Shown piece after piece: positions 1 through 7,947 of a stretch of DNA of 34,622 nt (positions are counted from its first letter, which is position 1; each line of letters begins with the position of its first letter). The notes under the pieces were generated by a model. That model made no database searches. It was not told the origin of the DNA and saw only the letters and a list, made by a program, of their open reading frames with translations. Origin of the DNA: Oscillospiraceae bacterium (GTDB taxonomy: Bacteria; Bacillota_A; Clostridia; Oscillospirales; Oscillospiraceae); assembly GCA_015068055.1 (NCBI GenBank), contig SVLG01000014.1:1-34622 (forward strand), read 5' to 3'. Made by a program: the position numbers and the translations under genes.

Positions 1-12
1 GATATAAAGAGA

Positions 13-52
13 AAATCCCGTCTGACTTCCTGTTAGAAATCAGACGGGATTT
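13..52 (-). terminator. Terminator of the SPFH/zinc-ribbon operon
   Basis: A 13-bp perfect inverted repeat (13-25 with 40-52) encloses a 14-nt loop. Read on the minus strand it ends in a T-rich run (ATTTTCTCTTT) and lies about 90 nt past the stop of the last gene of the minus-strand operon. A second, imperfect 13-bp hairpin (81-118, one bulge) lies between the stop codon and this structure. Confidence 0.75.
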
Positions 53-142
53 GTCCGTATGCACCCCGGAAACCGTCAGCTAACAGTTGATAAGTAAATT
101 AGTTCCTTATCACTGTTAAGCCTTGGATCGCGGGGATTTTTC

Positions 143-1045
143 TTACCAGTCGCTGTCCCAGTCGGTGTAGCTGCTGTCCCAGTCATAGCTGGTATCCCAG
201 TCCCAGTCATCGTCGTCCCAATCGTCGTCCCATGAGTCATAGGAATCATCGTCCCAGGAGTCGGAGTAGCTGTAATCGCTGCCGTAGTCGTAGTCATAGC
301 CGTAGCTGTAATAGGGGCTGTAATAGGTGTCCACATAGGTGGTGGAGTCCTGACTGCTTTGCCCATCGGCGTCGGCGATCTTATAATCCCGCCAGTTTCT
401 GGCAATCTCCTTTACCTTGGCGCAGGGCGACCAGGTCTCTGTGACCTCATCGTATATGTACCAACTGTCGCCAACATCTTCTACGTAGTAGTAGGTGTTT
501 TCGTAGTAGTAATAGCCGTTGTCCGGCAGGACAATCGCCGCCACGAAAAACGCCGCAAGGATCAGCACCAGCAGCAGGGAAAAGATCCGCTTTCTTTTCG
601 CTCTGGGGGTTTCAGCGGCTCTTGCGGAAGAAGCGCCAAAAGGGTTTGACACGCTCCTTTTTACCGGGTAGATACCCCGCTTGGCCTTCTGTTCGGTGAC
701 CTCCGTGCGCATCTTCTGGTAGAGCTCGTTGACGGCGTAGGCCTCGTCCTCGCCCCGGTAGCGGATGACCCGCGTACCGTCGGACTTATTCTTGTAGACG
801 ATGCAATTGCCGCCCTCGTCCTTATAGATGCCAAAGGCCCGGGGTTCCCGGATGTCTTCGCCCAGAAAGAAACGCATCTGTTGCAGAGGCAGGTTCTTGC
901 TCTCGGCAAAGGCGCGCAGCTCCTCAATGGTCTTGGGCACGCCGATGCCGCTGCGCAGCATGTGCGCATTGGGCGCGCCGCAGAAGGAACATACTTCCTC
1001 GGTATCGTCGATGTAGTTATCGCAGTATTCGCACTTTACTCTCAT
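143..1045 (-). CDS. Zinc-ribbon, single-TM protein with Asp/Trp/Tyr/Ser-rich C-terminal tail
   Basis: Protein of 300 residues, function unknown. An N-terminal zinc ribbon shows two CxxC pairs within the first 25 residues (CEYC and CSFC). A cytoplasmic-looking region follows, then one hydrophobic segment at about residues 155-175. The rest would lie outside the membrane; its last 70 residues are almost only Asp, Ser, Tyr and Trp, strongly acidic and repetitive. The start codon overlaps the stop of the XpaC-like gene by 4 nt, so the two are translationally coupled. It is the last gene of a four-gene minus-strand operon. I recognise the zinc-ribbon and membrane layout, as in YdjG-like proteins of Psp-type envelope-stress operons, but not a named family; the tail composition is unusual. 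Confidence 0.85.
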   Translation of the reverse strand: MRVKCEYCDNYIDDTEEVCSFCGAPNAHMLRSGIGVPKTIEELRAFAESKNLPLQQMRFFLGEDIREPRAFGIYKDEGGNCIVYKNKSDGTRVIRYRGEDEAYAVNELYQKMRTEVTEQKAKRGIYPVKRSVSNPFGASSARAAETPRAKRKRIFSLLLVLILAAFFVAAIVLPDNGYYYYENTYYYVEDVGDSWYIYDEVTETWSPCAKVKEIARNWRDYKIADADGQSSQDSTTYVDTYYSPYYSYGYDYDYGSDYSYSDSWDDDSYDSWDDDWDDDDWDWDTSYDWDSSYTDWDSDW

Positions 1046-1602
1046 GGCATTTCCCTCATCTGCAGTTTCAGCTCCTCGCCGCTGATGAGGCCGTCCCGCT
1101 GACAGGTCATGGTCAGAGCAGCCATTTCCACGGAGAGGTCGAGGATGTCATTTTTGAAAAGCTCCGTGTGCTGCTTTTCCAGCGCCGCGCAGAGATCCCG
1201 GAGACACTTCTCCGTATTCTCCCGGACGTTCTCCGCCACCACGCCGCTCTGCTCCAGCTCCGCGTACTTGCCGAGGATCTTGCCGAGGGTGGGCAGATAG
1301 TAGTTGAAAAACTGGGAGAGTTTTTTGGCCTCCTCCGGCTGTTTTTTCAGCTCCTGCATAATAAGATCGGCCCGCTTGGCCACGGCATCGCCAAGGGCGC
1401 GGATCTCCGCGTCCTTCACTTTTGCCGTCATGCGCTTAAGTTCGGTAAGATCGCGATTTCCCTGCTGCACGGCGGGCTGCGATGCAGGGACTGCCGCATC
1501 CTTCGGCTTTTTGAAGGCAAAGTACAGCACCACCGCCACCAGAGCCAGCAGCAGTGCGCCGCCGATCAGCAGGAGTTTGCCCAAAAATCCCAATACGCTC
1601 AT
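1042..1602 (-). CDS. XpaC-like (5-bromo-4-chloroindolyl phosphate hydrolysis family) membrane protein
   Basis: Protein of 186 residues. One N-terminal membrane helix (about residues 5-28) is followed by a short linker and an all-helical, charged domain. The stretch FFNYYLPTLGKILGKYAELE (residues about 102-121) is the hallmark of XpaC-type proteins, which carry a YYLPTxxKxLxxYxxLE motif. Despite the family name, no phosphatase chemistry has been shown; members are found with toxic-anion-resistance (TelA-like) and Psp-like envelope-stress genes. The gene sits 3 nt after the DUF4428 gene and overlaps the next gene by 4 nt, so all are one transcript. Confident as a gene; the family assignment rests on the motif and the helical architecture. 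Confidence 0.8.
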   Translation of the reverse strand: MSVLGFLGKLLLIGGALLLALVAVVLYFAFKKPKDAAVPASQPAVQQGNRDLTELKRMTAKVKDAEIRALGDAVAKRADLIMQELKKQPEEAKKLSQFFNYYLPTLGKILGKYAELEQSGVVAENVRENTEKCLRDLCAALEKQHTELFKNDILDLSVEMAALTMTCQRDGLISGEELKLQMREMP

Positions 1603-1605
1603 GTT

Positions 1606-2376
1606 TTATCCTTTCACGCTGCCGCCGCAGTATTCGCAGCAGCCCTTCGCGTCCGGGGTCGTGGTAGCACCGCAGTTGGGGCAGGTGACCACGGCCTTGG
1701 GCTTTGCCTCCTCCCGGGCAGCCACACGCTGGGCCTGCCGGGCCCGGAGGACGGCCGCCTTGATGTCCCGGGCCATCTCCTCGCACTCATGGTACTCCAT
1801 ATTCAGTCCGGGGTCGGGTTTGCGGAATTCGGGCACGGCCTGCCCGTGGGTGGTCTCGATGCTGTAGGGGTTGAGCTTGAACTTCATCTCGTCAAAGTAG
1901 GGGTGATCCACCCGCAGGATGACGAAAAAGTCGTAGGAATACTTATAGCGGGGCGGGCGGTAGCTGACGAGCTTACCTTCCTTATCCTTGGTCATATCCT
2001 CCCGGCGCATCTCGTCAATATCGATGTCGCAGCCCAGCAGCTGGGAGAAGTCGAGGATGTCGGGGTTGTCGGAGAGATCCCGTTCCTCACTGACACAGAA
2101 CTTCCGGGCATCCTCGTCCAGCAGGAGCTTTTTCATCTTGCCGTAGCCGTCGGTGATGTGGAAGGCGGCAACCGCCGCTTTGTTCTCCTCACGGTAGCGA
2201 AGCTGCTCGTTGATCTCCTCCACGCTGCTCTCGCGGCGCTCGGTAAACCACGGGGAGAGTTTGGCGGCGCAGTGCTTGCACATGTTGCCGTCGGCCAGTT
2301 TCCGGTTGCCCAGAAGGCCGATCTCACCGCCGCAGATGGAGCACTCTTTCTTTTTGAAAACGTCAAAAAGTCCCAT
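1606..2376 (-). CDS. DUF4428-type zinc-binding protein
   Basis: Protein of 256 residues. The N-terminus has a treble-clef-like zinc site (Cys12, Cys15, Cys33, Cys36) typical of DUF4428, and the C-terminus has a second zinc ribbon (Cys232, Cys235, with Cys246/247 and Cys250). The middle region is mixed alpha/beta with no recognised catalytic motif. The start at 2376 (MGLFDVFKKK) is chosen because a GAGAGG ribosome site lies a few bases upstream; the reading frame stays open to 2481 but that extension overlaps the SPFH gene and has no ribosome site. It lies 10 nt after the SPFH gene and 3 nt before the XpaC-like gene. Role unknown; context suggests a partner of the SPFH protein. Confidence 0.85.
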   Translation of the reverse strand: MGLFDVFKKKECSICGGEIGLLGNRKLADGNMCKHCAAKLSPWFTERRESSVEEINEQLRYREENKAAVAAFHITDGYGKMKKLLLDEDARKFCVSEERDLSDNPDILDFSQLLGCDIDIDEMRREDMTKDKEGKLVSYRPPRYKYSYDFFVILRVDHPYFDEMKFKLNPYSIETTHGQAVPEFRKPDPGLNMEYHECEEMARDIKAAVLRARQAQRVAAREEAKPKAVVTCPNCGATTTPDAKGCCEYCGGSVKG

Positions 2377-2386
2377 ATCGTACCTC

Positions 2387-3661
2387 TCAGACCATGTCGC
2401 CGTCGTCAAAGGGGTCGCCGCATTCGGGGCAGAACTTCGGGGCCTTGCTGCCCTTTTCCGGCTCCCAGCCGCACTTGTCACACTTGTACTGAGGCACGCC
2501 CGTGGGCTTCTTCGCTCCGCACTCGGGGCAGAACTTGCCCTTATTCACGGAGCCGCAGCTGCACTGCCAGCCCTCCGCCGCGGGCTTGGGTGCCCCGCAT
2601 TCCGCGCAGAACTTACCGGTATTCACCGCGCCGCAGCTGCACTTCCACCCGGCAGCGGGTGCGGGCGTGGGAGCGGGCTGCTGGGCTGCCATCTGATAAA
2701 GTTCGGAGGCGTTGAGGCCACCCTGATTCTGCGCCATATTGAGACCCATAAAGCCCACAGCGGCACCGGCGCTGTTTTTGGCGGCATCCTGCATGGAGGC
2801 GCCCTGAGAACCGGCCAGATAGGCCGCGGCGGCCCGGGGATCGCCCAGCGCCTGCAGATGCTTGATGAGCCGCTCGTCCTCCTCACTGGCCTTGACACTG
2901 GCCATGGCCACCCGCTGGATTTCGATGCCGCGGAAGTCACGCCAGCGCTCGCTGAGCTCGGTGGCCAGAGCGTCGGAAAGTTCCTGGGTGTGGCCGGGAA
3001 GGGCACTGTAGCGAATGCCCAGCGCGGAGATGCGGGCAAAGGCAGGCTGCAGGGCGGTCAGCAGCTCGCTCTTGAGCTGACTGTCCAGCTGCTCTCTGGT
3101 GAAGCTGCCGGAGATATTGCCGCAGACATTGGTATAGAAAAGCAGAGGGTTCGTGATTTTATAGCTGTATTCGCCGAAGCAGCGGACAGAGATATCCACG
3201 TCGATGCCGGCCCGCTGATCCACCACCCGGAAGGGAACGGGAGAGGGCGTGCCGTACTTGTTGCCGATGATCTCCTTGGTGTTGAGGTAATAGACCCTCT
3301 GATCCTTGGGCGTAACACCGCCAAAGGTGAAGCGCTTGCCGATGTTCTCAAAGACCATACGGACACCCTCGCCCAGATCACCGCAGAAAACGGAGGGTTC
3401 GGTGGAGGAATCGTAAGTATATTCGCCGGGTTCGGCACAGACCTCGGCGATCTTGCCCTGATCCACGATGATCATGCACTGGCCGTCGGCCACCACGATC
3501 ACGGAACCGTCGGTGATGACATCGTCGCCGGCGCGGTGCCCGACCTTCCGGCCCCGCACCGCCAGCACATCGGCGCTCAGTCCCTCACACTTGAAAAAGT
3601 CCTTCCACTGCTCGGAAATAACGCCGGTCACCGAGCCGAGAGCCGCTCTGATAAGTCCCAT
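2387..3661 (-). CDS. SPFH (band-7) domain protein with three C-terminal zinc ribbons, YdjI-like
   Basis: Protein of 424 residues. Residues about 1-290 match the soluble SPFH/virion-core-like family represented by B. subtilis YdjI: an N-terminal MGLIRAALGS start, a beta-rich SPFH core and a helical region ending at about 290. A small-residue-rich linker leads to three consecutive zinc ribbons at about 339-361, 365-386 and 392-415, each with paired Cys. SPFH proteins form membrane-associated scaffolds; YdjI is encoded with PspA and recruits it to membranes in Bacillus. The gene is first in its operon, behind a near-consensus promoter. No pspA lies in this window. Confidence 0.9.
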   Translation of the reverse strand: MGLIRAALGSVTGVISEQWKDFFKCEGLSADVLAVRGRKVGHRAGDDVITDGSVIVVADGQCMIIVDQGKIAEVCAEPGEYTYDSSTEPSVFCGDLGEGVRMVFENIGKRFTFGGVTPKDQRVYYLNTKEIIGNKYGTPSPVPFRVVDQRAGIDVDISVRCFGEYSYKITNPLLFYTNVCGNISGSFTREQLDSQLKSELLTALQPAFARISALGIRYSALPGHTQELSDALATELSERWRDFRGIEIQRVAMASVKASEEDERLIKHLQALGDPRAAAAYLAGSQGASMQDAAKNSAGAAVGFMGLNMAQNQGGLNASELYQMAAQQPAPTPAPAAGWKCSCGAVNTGKFCAECGAPKPAAEGWQCSCGSVNKGKFCPECGAKKPTGVPQYKCDKCGWEPEKGSKAPKFCPECGDPFDDGDMV

Positions 3662-3691
3662 ACTTAAGCTCCTTTCAAATATTCTGCTTAA

Positions 3692-3720
3692 ATTATATCA
3701 TATTTTTAAACATTCAGCAA
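3692..3720 (-). promoter_or_regulatory. Sigma-A promoter of the SPFH operon
   Basis: On the minus strand TTGCTG (3715-3720) is separated by 17 nt from a perfect TATAAT (3692-3697), preceded by an extended TG. It overlaps the last codons of the upstream EamA-family gene, whose stop is at 3706. An AAAGGAG ribosome site follows just before the start codon at 3661. Confidence 0.8.
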
Positions 3721-4542
3721 TATAAGAGCCGCCAGAATAATGCCCAGCGCGATCCATTGGCGCTTTTTGAGCGTTTCCCCAAAAAGCAAAAGTCCCGACA
3801 CCGTTACCACCAGTATGGTGCCTACGCTGTAGCTGGGATAGACAATGACCGCCGGGAGATCCGAGAGGGAACGCAGGAGAAATTTGGTAGCAAAGAAGTT
3901 GGGTACGGCCAGCAGTGTGCCCCAGAGCGCCTCTGCACGGCCGATGCCTTCGCCCTTGTGCCACAAAAGTCCAAGGCAGAGCAGCAGGGCTGCGGCAAAG
4001 GTGTAGAGCAGGAAATGCTCCGAGAGGGCGGCGCTGCCCAGCTCCTCAAAGAGCTTGCACATGGTGTCGGCGGTGCCGCCGCAGAGGAGCAGCAGCAAAA
4101 GCCCGCCCTTTATACCGCCGAGGCCCGTGCCCTTTTCGTAGTTGATGAGAACGATGGCGAGAACCGCCAGCACAAAACCGATCCCCTGCAGCGCCGTGGG
4201 CAGCTCCCCAAAGAGCAGTACCGACACCGCAATGGGTACCAGCAGGCCCAGCTTCATGAAGATGGAGGAGAGGACGATGCCGTTTTTCGCCGTGCAGCTC
4301 TGCAGCAGCACGAAGTTCACCAGAAATAAAACGCCGTTGATGCCGCCGATGCCCAGCGCCAGACCCAGCCCCGGCTCATCTGCAGGCAGCAGACGAAAGC
4401 CGCCGTACAGGGCGGAGAGCAGGGAGCAGACGATGTAGTTCGCGGCCAGCATACCGGTGTTGGAGCGGAGCTTCCCACCGCTGACGCGCATGACCACGCT
4501 GATGCAGCTGCTGGACAGGATGGCAAGGATGAGATAGATCAT
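3706..4542 (-). CDS. EamA/DMT-family membrane transporter
   Basis: Protein of 278 residues with about ten hydrophobic segments, the layout of the drug/metabolite transporter superfamily (two EamA repeats). The C-terminal part ends in the typical Gly-rich helix, a polar KKRQW loop and a last helix. The start at 4542 (MIYLILAIL) has a GGAGG site 8 nt upstream; an in-frame upstream ATG at 4620 lies inside the neighbouring terminator hairpin and is rejected. The gene has its own promoter (4573-4600). Substrate cannot be read from sequence. No terminator is visible before the SPFH operon promoter, which lies over its 3' end, so read-through into that operon is possible. Confidence 0.88.
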   Translation of the reverse strand: MIYLILAILSSSCISVVMRVSGGKLRSNTGMLAANYIVCSLLSALYGGFRLLPADEPGLGLALGIGGINGVLFLVNFVLLQSCTAKNGIVLSSIFMKLGLLVPIAVSVLLFGELPTALQGIGFVLAVLAIVLINYEKGTGLGGIKGGLLLLLLCGGTADTMCKLFEELGSAALSEHFLLYTFAAALLLCLGLLWHKGEGIGRAEALWGTLLAVPNFFATKFLLRSLSDLPAVIVYPSYSVGTILVVTVSGLLLFGETLKKRQWIALGIILAALILLNV

Positions 4543-4572
4543 AAAAGACCTCCGGAGACATTGTTCCCTTCT

Positions 4573-4600
4573 ATCATACCACAGCTGCGGCGGATTGCAA
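4573..4600 (-). promoter_or_regulatory. Promoter of the EamA-family gene
   Basis: On the minus strand TTGCAA (4595-4600), a 16-nt spacer and TATGAT (4573-4578) lie directly downstream of the hydrogenase terminator and about 30 nt upstream of the start codon. Confidence 0.65.
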
Positions 4601-4640
4601 GAAAGAGAGCGCCGATGCATGGCATCGGCGCTCTCTTTTC
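4601..4640 (-). terminator. Terminator of the [FeFe] hydrogenase gene
   Basis: An 18-bp near-perfect stem (4601-4618 with 4622-4640) has a 3-nt loop. Read on the minus strand it overlaps the stop codon of the hydrogenase gene by two bases and ends in TCTCTTTCTTG. Confidence 0.85.
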
Positions 4641-6147
4641 AGCTTTCTTCCAGACTGTCGCCCTCGTTCCAGTAGGGGCTTTCCATGGGACTCTGGCGGT
4701 GGGTCTCGTTCTGGTAGCGAACCACGACTTTGGATGCCAGCTCCACCGGCAGCAGCGTACCCGCACCGGCCACACAGCCGCCGGGACAGGCCATGCCCTC
4801 CAGCAGATAGCCGTCGTACTTTCCGGCCTTGGCCAGAGTCATGAGCTTCCGGCAGTCCCGGAGACCCTGGGCGCTGGCGGTTTTGATCTCAAAACCTTTG
4901 GTGTTTTTGATGTGATCGGCCACGGCGGTGGCCACGCCGCCGCTGACGGCAAAGCCACGGCCCGCGGCGGTGCCTTCGTTGGCGGTGGGGGCCTCCTCCA
5001 GCTGGGCAAAGTCAATATCCTTTGCCTCAAACATGGCCTGCAGTTCCTCAAAGGTCAGCACAAAGTCCACGTCCGAGCGGATGTCCTCCCGGATGGCCTC
5101 CAGCTTCTTGGCGGCGCAGGGGCCTACAAAGACCACCCGGCAGCCCGGGTACTTGCGCTTCATGAGCCGGGCGGTGTAGACCATGGGTGTCAGGGTCATG
5201 GAGACCTTGTCCCGTTCGGAGGGGAAGAACTTGTAGACCATGTCATGCCAGCTGGGGCAGCAGGAGGTGGCCATGTAGTTCATCTCCGCCGGCACCTCCC
5301 GGAGGAAGTCCTTGGCCTCCTCAATGGTGCAGATATCCGCACCCACGGCGACCTCCACCGTTTCCGAAAAGCCCAGCATCTTCATGGCGGTGACGATGCG
5401 GCCGGGGGTGGAGTGTTTGCCGAACTGGCCCACAAAGGCCGGGGCCACAATGGCCACCAGCCTGTCTCCCCGGAGGATGGAACGGATCACCTGATAGATC
5501 TGGCTCTTGTCGACGATGGCGCCGAAGGGACAGCTTACAAGGCACTGGCCGCAGGCCACGCACTTGTCCTGATCGATCTTCGCCCGGCCGTGTTCGTCCA
5601 TGCCGATGGCATCCACGCCGCAGGCGGCCTGACAGGGCCGCTCCAGATGAAGGATGGCGTGGTAGGGGCAGGCGGCGGCACACTTGCCGCAGCGGATGCA
5701 CTTGTCCGGGTTGATGTGACTGCGGCCGTTGTCAAAGTAGATGGCGTCTTTGGGGCAGACCTGCTGACAGGAGGCCGCCAGACAGTTCTGGCAGTGGGTT
5801 GAGACCCGGTACTGATCCGTAGGGCAGATATGACAGGCATAGGGGATGATGTTGATGAGGGGCGGTTCGTAGTACTGCTCGGCCACGGCAGCCTCCTCCA
5901 TACCGTCGGTCATGAGGACGCGGGTCTGGACCGGGCGCAGGGAAAGACCCATGGCAAGGCGCACCCGCTCGGCGGCGATGGCCCGTTCCAGAAAGACGGA
6001 GTCCCGGTGCCGGGGCATGTCGCCGGGTACAATGACAAAGGGGAGATCCTCTGCGTGGGAATAGTCTCCGCCGTTGTAGGCCATACGGGCCACTTCGGTA
6101 AAAACCTTTTTGCGAATGTCAGTGATCAGAGAGGGAATGCCGCGCAT
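4639..6147 (-). CDS. Monomeric [FeFe] hydrogenase, group-B-like, with ferredoxin-type 4Fe-4S domains
   Basis: Protein of 502 residues that would interconvert protons/H2 at an H-cluster in the cytoplasm. The N-terminal third carries a CxxC-rich region and 4Fe-4S cluster motifs (CIRCGKCAAACP, CVACGQCLVSCP). The catalytic half shows all three H-cluster signatures: L1 TSCCPSW (about 294-300), L2 TPMV with GPCAAKK (about 320-348) and L3 EGMACPGGC (about 450-458). The proton-transfer and cluster cysteines are intact. The order and short form fit the group B hydrogenases of Clostridia, whose physiological direction is poorly known. The start at 6147 has an AAGGAGA site; an open extension to 6414 overlaps the SufB-like gene. 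It follows the SufC/SufB-like pair, which could supply its clusters. Confidence 0.93.
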   Translation of the reverse strand: MRGIPSLITDIRKKVFTEVARMAYNGGDYSHAEDLPFVIVPGDMPRHRDSVFLERAIAAERVRLAMGLSLRPVQTRVLMTDGMEEAAVAEQYYEPPLINIIPYACHICPTDQYRVSTHCQNCLAASCQQVCPKDAIYFDNGRSHINPDKCIRCGKCAAACPYHAILHLERPCQAACGVDAIGMDEHGRAKIDQDKCVACGQCLVSCPFGAIVDKSQIYQVIRSILRGDRLVAIVAPAFVGQFGKHSTPGRIVTAMKMLGFSETVEVAVGADICTIEEAKDFLREVPAEMNYMATSCCPSWHDMVYKFFPSERDKVSMTLTPMVYTARLMKRKYPGCRVVFVGPCAAKKLEAIREDIRSDVDFVLTFEELQAMFEAKDIDFAQLEEAPTANEGTAAGRGFAVSGGVATAVADHIKNTKGFEIKTASAQGLRDCRKLMTLAKAGKYDGYLLEGMACPGGCVAGAGTLLPVELASKVVVRYQNETHRQSPMESPYWNEGDSLEES

Positions 6148-6169
6148 AGTACAGTCTCCTTTCCAGGTG

Positions 6170-6201
6170 GAAAAGACGGCAGCGGGTGCTGCCGTCTTTT
6201 C
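6170..6201 (-). terminator. Terminator between the SufB-like and hydrogenase genes
   Basis: A perfect 14-bp stem (6170-6183 with 6188-6201) with a 4-nt loop begins 8 nt past the SufB-like stop. The T-run on the minus strand is short (CTTTTCC), and only about 20 nt separate it from the hydrogenase start. No separate promoter is visible in that gap, so partial read-through into the hydrogenase gene is likely. Confidence 0.7.
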
Positions 6202-6208
6202 GTTTATT

Positions 6209-7135
6209 TCAGGCCAGGAAGCCCTTGAGGATGCGGTCCTCGGCCTCCTCCTCGGTGAGTCCCAGGGTCTGCAGCTTGAGAAGCTGGTCACCGGCGATCT
6301 TGCCAATGGCGGCTTCGTGGATGAGCTGGGCGTCCACGCAGTTGGCGGCGATCTCCGGCACAGAGCTGATACGGGCGTCGCCCATGATGATGGAGTCGCA
6401 CTGGACGTGGCCAAAGCAGCGGGCGTTGCCCACTACCTTGGGGACAAAGCGCTGCCAGGACTTGTCCTGGGCCACGCTGCGGGAGATGACCCGGCCCCTG
6501 GCATCGTCACCGTTGAGATCGATCTCCATATAGGAGTCGGCCCACTGCTCGCCGTGGGTGAGAAGGCGCTCGGTGATGACCACTTCGGCGTCCTTTTCGC
6601 AGACGATGGTGGTCTTGCGGTCGGTGGAGTCCACGCCGCCGATCTGGCTCGTGTCCATCTGCAGGAAGGCTCCCTCGGCCAGATACGCGCGGGTCTCCGG
6701 GTTCATGATGCGCCCGCCCCTGCCGTCACCGTCGCCGTAGTGTTTCTCCACGTACTTTACCCGGGCTCCCTTGCCGATATGCATGGTGTGGATGCCGTCG
6801 TGGCGGGAGGCATCGTCACCGCAGTTGTGGATGCCGCAGCCGGCAATGATGGTGACGTCGGCACCCTCGCCGATGTAGAAGTCGTTGTACACCGTCTCCT
6901 GTATGCCGCTCTCGGTGATGATTACGGGGATGTGACAGCTCTCGGTGCAGCCGGGGGCGATGTGGATATCAATGCCGGGGTTGTCGGCCTTGTTTTCAAT
7001 GCGGACGTTCTCGGTGCTGACGCGGTCGGCGCAGCCGGAGTCCTTGCGTATGTTGTAGGCACCGGCGGCCTTGCCGTCCTTCATCTCGGCGATGCGCTCC
7101 AGCAGAGCGATGTCGCCCCTGCTCAGTTCGCTCAT
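6209..7135 (-). CDS. SufB/SufD-like Fe-S cluster scaffold (SmsB-type)
   Basis: Protein of 308 residues, much shorter than E. coli SufB (about 495). It is a right-handed beta-helix protein of the SufBD family that would form the scaffold for cluster assembly with the SufC-like ATPase. The conserved C-terminal pair is present: a Cys in VQCDSII (about residue 246) and the HEA motif (His about 273), matching SufB Cys405 and His433. The short length, single B/D subunit and pairing with one SufC match the minimal SUF-like system (SMS, SmsC-SmsB) proposed as ancestral in anaerobes. The start codon overlaps the SufC-like stop by 4 nt. No sufS or sufU lies in the window, so the sulfur donor is elsewhere. 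Confidence 0.88.
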   Translation of the reverse strand: MSELSRGDIALLERIAEMKDGKAAGAYNIRKDSGCADRVSTENVRIENKADNPGIDIHIAPGCTESCHIPVIITESGIQETVYNDFYIGEGADVTIIAGCGIHNCGDDASRHDGIHTMHIGKGARVKYVEKHYGDGDGRGGRIMNPETRAYLAEGAFLQMDTSQIGGVDSTDRKTTIVCEKDAEVVITERLLTHGEQWADSYMEIDLNGDDARGRVISRSVAQDKSWQRFVPKVVGNARCFGHVQCDSIIMGDARISSVPEIAANCVDAQLIHEAAIGKIAGDQLLKLQTLGLTEEEAEDRILKGFLA

Positions 7136-7872
7136 TTCGTGGCCCCCTTCTCTCCGTAAACCGCCGGGCAGGCGCCCAGCGTGCTCTTGACGATGGCCGG
7201 GAACACCTCGTCCCGGCTGCCCCGGTGGGCAATGCCGCCCTTTTCCACCACCACGATCTCATCGGCCAGAGAGATAATGCGCTCCTGATGGGAGATAATG
7301 ATCATGGTGCAGTCCTGCCGGGCGTGAATTTCGCTGAAGGTCTCGGTGAGCCGGGCAAAGCTCCAGAGGTCAATGCCGGCTTCGGGCTCGTCCAGAATCA
7401 TGAGCGCGGGGTTGCGGGCCAGAATGGTGGCAATCTCAATGCGCTTGACTTCGCCGCCGGAGAGACTGGTGTCCACTTCCCGGTCCAGATAGTCATTGGC
7501 GCAAAGCCCCACCTGCGTGAGATAGCTGCAGGCCTTGCCTTTGGGCAGGGGGCTGCCCGCGGCGATGTTCAGCAGATCCCGGACGCGGATGCCCTTGAAA
7601 CGGGGGGGCTGCTGAAAGCCGTAACCGATGCCCAGCCGGGAGCGCTCGGTGATACCCAGATGGGTGATGTCCTGCCCGTTCCAGAGGATGCTGCCGCCGG
7701 TGGGCTGCACAAGACCCATGATGCTCTTGGCCAGGGTGGTCTTGCCGCCGCCGTTGGGGCCGGTGAACACCACCAGCTTTTTGTCCGGGATGGTCAGAGA
7801 TACGTCTTTGAGTATTTCAACCGTTCCGTTTTCGTCATGAACGGTGTAGGATAAATTCCGCAGTTCCAGCAC
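7132..7872 (-). CDS. SufC-like ABC ATPase (SmsC-type)
   Basis: Protein of 246 residues, the usual SufC length. It has Walker A GPNGGGKTT (38-46), a Q-loop near 86, the ABC signature LSGGE (137-141), Walker B with DEP (161-163) and a switch His in ISHQER, so it should be an active soluble ATPase. It would drive conformational change of the SufB-like scaffold. The start is a GTG at 7872 with a GGAGG site 8 nt upstream. It is first in the operon, behind a promoter with a perfect TTGACA that overlaps a divergently firing promoter. Confidence 0.92.
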   Translation of the reverse strand: MLELRNLSYTVHDENGTVEILKDVSLTIPDKKLVVFTGPNGGGKTTLAKSIMGLVQPTGGSILWNGQDITHLGITERSRLGIGYGFQQPPRFKGIRVRDLLNIAAGSPLPKGKACSYLTQVGLCANDYLDREVDTSLSGGEVKRIEIATILARNPALMILDEPEAGIDLWSFARLTETFSEIHARQDCTMIIISHQERIISLADEIVVVEKGGIAHRGSRDEVFPAIVKSTLGACPAVYGEKGATK

Positions 7873-7918
7873 AGAAGCTACCTCCGTTGTGCTTCAAAGG
7901 GCACAAAACAGCACCCAC

Positions 7919-7947
7919 TTGAAATATTTGCCATGTAATGTTATAAT
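7919..7947 (+). promoter_or_regulatory. Promoter of the VanY-like/mnmE operon
   Basis: TTGAAA (7919-7924), a 17-nt spacer and perfect TATAAT (7942-7947) fit a sigma-A promoter. It points at the VanY-like gene, whose start is about 85 nt downstream, and overlaps the opposite-strand suf-like promoter. Confidence 0.7.

Noticed and set aside
1168..3667. Two long plus-strand open frames opposite the SPFH operon
   Set aside because: Composition is low-complexity and motif-free; the minus-strand genes have ribosome sites, overlaps and recognisable domains.
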